Source of the DNA: Desulfuromonadales bacterium C00003107
GTDB taxonomy: Bacteria > Desulfobacterota > Desulfuromonadia > Desulfuromonadales > Syntrophotaleaceae
Direction: 5' to 3'
Assembly (NCBI GenBank): GCA_001751225.1
Contig: MAXT01000417.1
Span: forward strand, 3,057-13,347
Length of the DNA: 10,291 nt
Part shown: positions 1 through 7,800 of the stretch, piece by piece
Position numbering within the stretch: the stretch's first letter is position 1
Layout: every line of letters begins with the position of its first letter
The notes under the pieces: model-generated
What the model saw: the letters and a program-made list of their open reading frames with translations, nothing else
Told to the model about the DNA's origin: nothing
The model's database searches: none
Made by a program: the position numbers and the translations under genes

Positions 1-1376
1 GCACTGAGAAAATACCCCTCATCACCCACAAGGAATCCCTCAGGGAACCCTCTGACCGAACTCAGGCCGCCAACCTGGAACTGCTTTGAGGAGGCCAATG
101 GATGGCTATCAGACAATTGCGCATTACCTCGAAATATCGTGAAGACTTCGTTCGTATGCATAAGTGTCCTTACCATATCCAGGTTGTACAATAGGAAGTT
201 ATTGTCCCCATTACCCCTCTCACTCCCGTGGGTGAAGGTGTTACGGCAGTACCAAAGGCCGTATTTGTCAAGCAGTGTAAAATCGAAACCCACAGGGACG
301 GAGCCAACCTTGGACCGGGAGATGGTCACCCCTGCAAAGTCGGTGCTCGAATTATTGTAATTATATCCCGCAAAGAGGTTCATGGTGAACTCAGGGCTGA
401 AGATGAGCGGGTGGTTGAGGTCGAAGTTGTAGGAGTACGAGTCGCCGCCAACATCCAGATCAGCGAAGGGGCCGGATTGGATGTCAACCTGATTAAATCC
501 ATAACCTGCGGCAATCCTCGTACCCAGGTCGTTTATGGGGATACTATACCCTGCGGAAACGGTGCTCGTCCCTTCTGAAATATACCCGGTCAGGATCAAA
601 GGATCCCGATAGCCAAAGAGACTAAAGTCTACAAGTTTCAAGCCCACTCTTTCTTCGCCAACGGTTTCGGTACCGGCGTTATCCGCAAGGATGCTTACCT
701 CGTAATTCGGTGGCTCCACGGCTTTGAGCAACAAGTCGGTCTCTCCGGTCCGTTCTCCTGGCCTCAATGTTGCCCGTACCTTCACATCGTTTACTGCATT
801 GAAATAGACGATGTCTTTTTCCAGGGTATCTAGCCTGACCAGCTCCCCTTTTTTCAGGGAAAATTTGCTCAGGAAAAATGAATCTCTCGTATGCTCGTTA
901 CCTTCCACCAGCACATTGCCGACCCGCCCTTCTACCAGACGGATTCTAATCACACCAGCCTCTACTTTTTGAGGCGGTAGTAGCGCTTTTGCGGTTATGA
1001 ATCCCTTGCTGCGGTAGAGTGCATTCAGCTTGTCCACGATCTCGAAAAGATCATTGATGGTGTGGAGTTTACCCTCGTAGCCTGCTGTAATCTTTCTGAT
1101 CTCCTCCACAGAAAGAATCTCGGACTTGTCGGTCACAATATCCTTAATGACTATCCTGGTCTCGTCCAGCCGTTTTTCAACTGGGGCTTCGCGAGTTTCG
1201 TCCTTAATCCGCGGTTTTTCGTCGGGCTGCGCTTTCTCTTTCAACAGCTTTTTAAGACGGTAATACTCCTGCACGTCGTCGGAATGCTTTTGTATGGCAC
1301 CTGAAATTTCTATGGCAGACGCCGTGGTCGATGCAAAACAGATTAAGATGAACAGTACAAGTCTAGCTGTCTTCAT
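1..1376 (-). CDS. Two-partner-secretion outer-membrane transporter (TpsB, FhaC/ShlB/HMW1B family), 3' partial
   Basis: I translated this frame by hand: 458 codons run without a stop from ATG 1376-1374 to the left edge. Residues 1-21 are a signal peptide (MKTARLVLFILIC...ASA). About 22-70 is a charged helical stretch (QEYYRLKKLLKEKA), where FhaC has its plug helix and linker. About 73-151 fits a first POTRA (TINDLFEIVDKLNALYRSKG, then VIRIRLVEGRVG), and 152-221 a second (VEGNEHTRDSFF, LDTLEKDIVYFNAVNDVKV). From about 225 the sequence is amphipathic barrel strands. Residues 435-444 (VGGLSSVRGF) carry the VRGF/Y signature of the conserved L6 loop in the TpsB/BamA superfamily. Typical TpsB proteins have roughly 550 residues, so about the last 100 are beyond the window. 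It lies 38 bases downstream of the giant exoprotein gene on the same strand, and is very probably co-transcribed as its dedicated exporter. Start choice is firm: an in-frame TAA sits four codons before the ATG. Confidence 0.95.
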   Translation of the reverse strand, partial: MKTARLVLFILICFASTTASAIEISGAIQKHSDDVQEYYRLKKLLKEKAQPDEKPRIKDETREAPVEKRLDETRIVIKDIVTDKSEILSVEEIRKITAGYEGKLHTINDLFEIVDKLNALYRSKGFITAKALLPPQKVEAGVIRIRLVEGRVGNVLVEGNEHTRDSFFLSKFSLKKGELVRLDTLEKDIVYFNAVNDVKVRATLRPGERTGETDLLLKAVEPPNYEVSILADNAGTETVGEERVGLKLVDFSLFGYRDPLILTGYISEGTSTVSAGYSIPINDLGTRIAAGYGFNQVDIQSGPFADLDVGGDSYSYNFDLNHPLIFSPEFTMNLFAGYNYNNSSTDFAGVTISRSKVGSVPVGFDFTLLDKYGLWYCRNTFTHGSERGNGDNNFLLYNLDMVRTLMHTNEVFTIFRGNAQLSDSHPLASSKQFQVGGLSSVRGFPEGFLVGDEGYFLS

Positions 1377-1387
1377 GTCACCCTCTT
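1377..1387 (-). promoter_or_regulatory. Ribosome binding site of the TpsB gene
   Basis: On the minus strand the bases before the ATG read TTAAGAGGGTGACATG. The GAGGG core lies about 4-5 bases before the start, a good Shine-Dalgarno match. The in-frame codons upstream of the ATG are GAC, GGT, GAG and then TAA (1386-1388), so no earlier start is possible. The 38-base gap to the previous gene (1377-1414) is AT-rich and holds no convincing promoter or hairpin, which supports transcription from the upstream gene's promoter. Confidence 0.8.
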
Positions 1388-1414
1388 AAATATCAATATT
1401 CAATGGCAAAAAAA

Positions 1415-1880
1415 TTACTCAGCAACAATAACTACATCATTAAAATCGACCAACTCTTCCTCTTCACCTATTCCCAAAACATCGCCTTGCAAAATGAAAG
1501 TGTCCCCCGGTTGAACCTTATGTGAGGGCTGAAGATTGGAAAGCATATCGTACCCATAGAAGTTCCCCGCATCTTCCGAGAGTTGCAGTTGTTTGCCCAC
1601 AGTACGCAACATACTGTTTTCAGAGCTGTATTCGTTTACGATAAATGACGGGTCGTAGTTGACCACTCTGGCATCGGTCTTGATACGTTTGTCGGCAAAC
1701 ATCTCCAGACTGAAGAGACTCGAACCGGTGTAGAGTTGTACATCGGCGGGATGAAGCACCTTGTTCTTATTGTCCACAATCACTTTGTACTTGTTATTAT
1801 TCACCTCGGCAAAAGAACCGATGAGGGTGTGGTTCAAAAGCAAGTTGTCCACCCACGCATTTAGATAGAAGTAGTCGGCT
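1415..1880 (-). other. C-terminal region and acidic tail of the exoprotein
   Basis: After the last beta-helix turns the sequence changes style: NNNKYKVIVDNKNKVLHPAD, then VQLYTGSSLFSLEMFADKRI, then KTDARVVNYD. It ends with a VQPGDTFILQ segment and the acidic tail GIGEEEELVDFNDVVIVAE before TAA. No hydrophobic membrane span, LPXTG-like signal or cysteine is present. The region resembles a capping or terminating domain more than repeat, and it is a candidate for holding the protein at the transporter, which is inference. Confidence 0.5.
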
Positions 1881-4800
1881 GAAACGCTATCGAAGATGAT
1901 TGGGGCCTGTGATGTCGTGCCAATCCTCACCATGTCGGACATGGGGTACCCGCTCACGTTGAAGTGCAGTGGCCCGGTTCCGTCGGGGTTGATAACGTTG
2001 CCCAGGCGGATGTTGTCCGCCTTCACTGTCATCAGATTGGAGACCTGGGCCTCCTCCACATTTATTGACCCGCCTCTGGCTTCGAGGGAGAGGTTCTTTA
2101 TTAAGCCCACCTGTGGGCCGGTTATAGTAGAGGTTATGCTGCCTTCAGCGACCAGATTTATGGAACCCTCAAGGGCCTGGCTAGTGCCAAGGTTGAGGTC
2201 GTCTGCCTCGTGAATATTGGCCTCGCCGTCCCCACCGAGGGTGACTTCAATAGTATCCACTCTGGTCTCTATCGGCGCGCCGCTACCCATGCCCGTCTGG
2301 GCTTGGAGGACCAAGGTAGAGCCAGCTGCGTCAATGTTGACCGCTCCTGGGGCGAGATTGTTCTCAATGGAACCGCCGGAGCTGACAAGAGTCACTGTGC
2401 CGCCGCCTCCAGTGGATACTGACCCCAACCCTAAATTACTTGCGGCAGAGAGCGAAATAGCACCTGTCGCCGTATCCACTACGCCTATATTCATCGGCTG
2501 GTCCACGCTTGCCACGTAAACACCAGTGACTGCGCTGCCGGAGAAATAACCATCCGGGTTCAACCCGATTTCCAGATAGTTGTCGAAAGATCCAATCGCG
2601 CCGCCCGCCATCAGGCCGATGGAAGCGCTACGTATGTTGGTCTCATAGTCGCCGATGGCGTCGAAGATCGATCCAGGAGTCTCAAGGTAAACTGTACCGC
2701 GCGAGAAAATGGAGTCGACGTTAATGTCATTGGCAGCCTCAAGGATGAAGATGTCGCCGTCGGCGCGCATGGTCAGGGTGGGAGCTACGCCTGCGGAGGT
2801 GAGGTCTATCTGTAAGGGATTGCCGGCAACACCGATGCCGCCGTTGGAGGCTTCCAGTATCAGGTTCTCCCCTGTGATGTGCGCTCCCGTCGGGTTAGCT
2901 ACTCCGGTTATACCCTCGGTAACTTTGAGCCTGATGTCACCCTGAGCATCCAGGTTGACGAGGTTAACCGAGCCCTCTGAGCCTATGTAGGCGTAACCGC
3001 CTGCGGTGGCATCGAAGCCGCCGTTGACTCCGTCCATGCTGATATCGAGAGTGTCTCGCTGAGTGATATTGAAGCCGTCGATATCTACGCCGTTGGCGTT
3101 GTAAACGGCCTCTATATCAGCCCTTTCAGCGGTCATAAGGGCGAGACGAGCTTCTTGTGCTTCCGGTGTGTCTGCGGTGAGATCATCCGTGACTGCAATG
3201 AAAACTGGTGCTTCGGTAGAACCGATATTATCACCCGAGATCAACGTCACGCTGTTTCCCTTGACGTTGGGTTCCTCAATCATGATCCTCGTGTCGGTGA
3301 CCTCCTTCAACATGCCGGGAGTCATACCGAGTCTTAACTGCTCATCGCTCCATTGAACCTTGTTGGCGAAGGCGTCATGCTCTTCGGTAGTTGCCTCGTA
3401 GGTGTAAAGAGCATCGTAAATACCATCATTAAGCCCCCCAACATCTCCATGCAAGAAAAAGTACTCGTCGGTTTTTGACTGAACATATTCGTCGCGTTTG
3501 TCCTGCACGAAATCGTTCCGCTGCTCCTGGGTAATCAACGTCTCATCCCGAAGTGCCTGAGCCTCATACTGCTCAGTGAGCGCAGAACTTTGAACATCGG
3601 TCAGCATGTAAGAATAGTTAGGATCATAAGGAGCATACGAATCGTCAGCAGTGTCCGCAGTGCCGTTGTCGTTCAGGCGCATCCTCCAGTAGTTCTTGTA
3701 GTTCTGCGTCTTGGAATTCTCGTAGGCGATGACGGTATCGTCGACCTTATCCAGAGCCTTTTGCCCTTGCAAGCGCATCTCATCCCACAGCGCCTCAAGC
3801 TCTTCAATGGTGCGGACATCGGCGTACTGTGCACTGTTGTTGTCAATGATCTGGCCAGCACCTGCATCTACCCTGACGTCGCCTTGCTGTGACTCCACTG
3901 CCACAAGGTAGAGATCGCCACCGCCCTTTTGGACGATATTGATGGAATCGCGGGAGAGCGCCTCAAGCCCGTAACCATTCCTTTCGTTAAGGTCGTTGGG
4001 ATTTGCGGGCTCGCCAACCTCTACGTTAAAGGACAAATCGTTGGCTGGTGTCTGGACGTCCAACACGCCTATCGAGCCGTTTCTGGCTATGAGATTAACG
4101 TAATTACCCTTCACCAGCGAAGTTGCAGGGTCATTCATCAGCAAAGAGCCGTAGGCGTCGAGGTTCACATAGCCATCGCTAGTGGTCACGCTGTCTACGA
4201 TCAGATCACCGGTGAGTTGGTTGACAAAGACGTCGCCGGAGGTAGTGCCAGCGCTAAGGACGCCGCCAGGCCTCACGTTGGTCTGGATCGATTGGCTGCC
4301 GCTGCCTATTCCGGTGGCGGCGGCCAGGTCGACCGCACTTGTAGCGGTGATCAGCGCAGTATCGGACTGCTGGCTGATCGAACCGGAGTTGGAGGTAATC
4401 GCCACGCTGCCGGACCGGTTGGTGACATTGTTGCCCAGCATGACGTTGCCCTCGGACCAAACGTTGATGGAGCCCTCGCTCTGGCCGATGAACTCGATAC
4501 CGACATCGTAGTCGGCCTTCAGTGAGTGAGTACGTATGATCTTGTCTACGTTGTACCGGTAGACCTTTGTGTAATTGGTGGAATCGATACAGAGCGTCCA
4601 CCAGTTGCAGTCGGTCCATGAATCGACGATGTAATCTGTCTCACCAAGCGATATCGGGGGGTCGGACTCTGTGTAGCTATAGGCGCCCGCACCGTCAGTC
4701 GTGTAATATTCGCTGGCATCGAGATTGGAACTGCTAAGATCAGTCGGACCTTCAAGAAGTATGCTCGGCGTCTCGCCGCTGGCGATCTCGATAAGGCCGA

Positions 4801-7800
4801 TGAGGTTCTGACTGTAGTAGAGGAGCGTGGACTCGCTTCCGGTCACGACCCCAGAAGCCCACGAGTAGCGGGAGCCGGTCCGTGGGTTGTAGGCTGTCGT
4901 TCTGGTATTGAGTAGCGAAGAATCGCTTACGGGCGAGAGATTATAAACGAAATTTCCGTCCGTATCCTTTGTCGCAGTGGCGGTTTCCTTGATGATGTTA
5001 CCGTTAGCACGATCATAGGTGTAGACGGTGCGGTAAAGCTGCATCTCAGGATTAGCGGCTTCGGTCACATGCACATCTGTGATGCTGATGACTCCCTCTG
5101 TCCCCCTGCCTGCATCCAAGCCGTTAATCATCAGATCCATACCCGTTTCATTCCGGATGTCGATCCTTCCGTACCCGTCGAGAGCCCGCAGGTTACCTGC
5201 GGCCTCGACCGTCACCGTCTTGGAGCCGAAGCTGGTCTCATAGGCCTTCGCCGTGTTTATGACCTGTCCAAAGATATCGATGTAGCCGCCAAGAACTTGG
5301 ACACCAGAGACCTCAAGGCGCTTCTCAAGTGCATTGTAAGTGACGGTTATGTCGGCAACCTCTTGCCAACCAGGATTTCCAGTATAACCAGTACCACTAA
5401 CTGCGTAGAGACCGGTGCCGCCATGGGCTGCGTAGTCGGTGTCGGCTTGGGTGAAATCGGTGGTAAAAGAGCCACCGACGTTTACCTGAATAGTGTTGGG
5501 AATCCTGACGCTCCAGTCAGCATAGCCACTCTGGACAGTGCCGTTGAGGTTCAGGTAGCGGCCGGCCATGAAAATACTGCCGTTTGCTGTCAAACTTCCG
5601 GCGTGCTTGGTTTGGTCTCCAAAAATTTCACTGGCCTCCCCCGCCACGTGCCTGAAACCGTCTACGTAACTCTGAATGATATCGCCGTTCTTTGTCCCTA
5701 TCTGGATGGTTCCCGCATTGACGTCGCCGCTTATAAGGATCCCACCCGCCTCGCTATCGATACTGAAGAGGCCTCGAAGATTGTTGGCGTCACCGTTGAG
5801 CATAATGTCTGGCGCGGGGCCGTTGTAGGTGGCGAACTTGGTCGCGTAGTCGGGGGCCGTGTCATCCAGGGATGGCTTGGGACCGAGGGGATCGTAGTGA
5901 CTGGTTATGAGTATCTCTGGGTCGGCGGAGTTATCCGTCGTGAATACCTGCATGGAATCGGTCTGTCCCTTGATCTTGTTCAGCGCGTTTATCTGATCAT
6001 TGTTACCGACCTCCAGGCCGTTAAGGGTGACCTTGCCGCCTTCGTCAGCAGGTATGTTCAGCGCTCCAATATCGAGGTAGTCGCGGCTGTAGTTTGTGAT
6101 CTCGATCTTGGCATAGCCCTCGCCCTTCAGGGTGCCGCTGCCTACCAGGGAATCAGCCCGGACGTTTACGTCGCCAACCTTGGCCTCCATGTTCGGTAGG
6201 ATGTGCATGTTGGCGGTAATGCCCTCGGCCGGGTCGCGGCTCAAGTAACCGTCTTCACCTACGTTTAGCGCCATCGCCGTTGCAATATCGTCTCGCTGGG
6301 TGTTGAAGTTGGTTATGTCCTGATCGTAGCCGTCGACGATCGATTGATTTGTCGAAATGGTTAGGTCACTGGTCTCGATAGTCTGGGTGTGCCCGTCGTA
6401 TTGGCCAAAAAAGTCATTAAGCTCATTGTAAGCGGTTTCGGCGTCAGCAATAACTCCAGCTGCGGCTCCGTCAGTAACAGCAGTTTGCCAGGTGTCGTAT
6501 CTTGCCTGCCTTTCAACGTAGTAATCCACACCACTGTAATCGGCAGGGTCGTAAAGCCCCAGTTGCGAATCTTCAGCGCTGGTCTTCACGGTGACCGCGG
6601 TATCGTAGGCCTGAACCGCAGGGTCGGCTGCCTTGGTGTTTGTGGTATCAGTGATCTTAGTGTCCAGATTGTCGCGCCGGGCTTCCGCAAGAGAATAAGG
6701 GCTCGGACCAGCCTTACTCGCCGCTCCGCCGTCGGGGTTGGCGATCGCCATCTCTGCAAGCTTCTTCTCCAGAAAGGCGATCTCATTATCGAGAGCCGCA
6801 ACCTGTACTGGCTCGCCGTCATACTGCGCCTTCCTGCTGCGAAGCCAGGCGATGCGGTCGGTAATGAACTTGTCCACCGGTATACCGCTCTCATACCCAA
6901 AGTCTGCAAGGTAGTCACTGGCGGCGTCATTTGCGGTGATGAGACCCTCCGCGTCAATGGTGATGGATTTGATGTTCATCACGCCCGCCCTCGCGGTGCC
7001 GTCGACCTGTACCGTTGTCGATCCGCCGGTGGTCTTCTCTCCTACAACAGGGATATCGAAAGAGACGTCGTCACCCCCGAAGAGGTTTGAGATGCCGCTA
7101 ACGACCGCGCCAGCCGTTTCACGGTAAATATCCTTACCGACACCAGCAATATTTGCGTTGAGACTTCCCCTCTCAGCAAAAAGGTTGATATCGTGCGCCG
7201 CGGAGACGTCCGCGCCGGCATGAATATTTATGATTGCATCTCCCGTGACAATAGCATCGGCCTTGGGTTTGGTTGAAACCGGGAAGGCCGTCTTGTTCCA
7301 CAGATCGGTCTGGGCTTTTACGTTGATGTTGTTGGAAGAACCTGCTTCAAGATTTACGTCGTTCATCGCAAGGAGGTAGGACAGCTGCCCCACCTCTATC
7401 GAGTTGTCGGCGTTGTAGCGCGAAACCGATTTGCCCGAGGGCGCCCCGGCGAGACCATAGGCATCGGCCGAAGACTGAGTGTTGATTGTTCCAGTGCCAT
7501 ACACCTGAATATCCAGATTTTCCTCGGCCATGAGGGTGGCGCCGTCGCCGACAACCACGCTGGCGTCGATCTGGTCGGCGGTGATGTGAGACTGTGCGTC
7601 CGCAACCGAGATGAGACCGCCGGAGTCGAGCTTCACCTTGTCATAGGCGACAACATCGTTGGTCGCTTTAACATTGAAGCTGTCCGGCGAGGCTCCGACG
7701 TTTTGCAGCAGCTGTGTTCCGTTGCCCACGTTAACACTCGTGATGTTTATAATGTCCGTCTCGCTTCTGGCAGCCGGAGCGTCGATCACGCCACCCGAGC

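Noticed and set aside
139..578. Plus-strand open frames opposite the left-end gene
   Set aside because: The minus-strand frame here is a clean TpsB with signal peptide, POTRA-like blocks and a VRGF motif; the plus-strand frames overlap each other and look random.
1377..1414. Possible terminator or promoter between the two genes (seven Ts after the stop; TTGCCA and TATTTA on the minus strand)
   Set aside because: No stem precedes the T run, and the two hexamers are only about 11 bases apart, too close for a sigma-70 promoter.
4990..5044. RHS/YD-repeat polymorphic toxin signature (YTYDRANGN)
   Set aside because: It occurs once, without the tandem YD repeats or the core domain of RHS proteins, inside a beta-helix adhesin.
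5069..6199. Plus-strand open frame of 376 codons opposite the exoprotein gene
   Set aside because: It lies wholly antisense to a well-supported coding frame, its product has no recognisable domain or plausible composition, and no ribosome site stands out before its ATG. Long antisense frames are common opposite biased repetitive genes.
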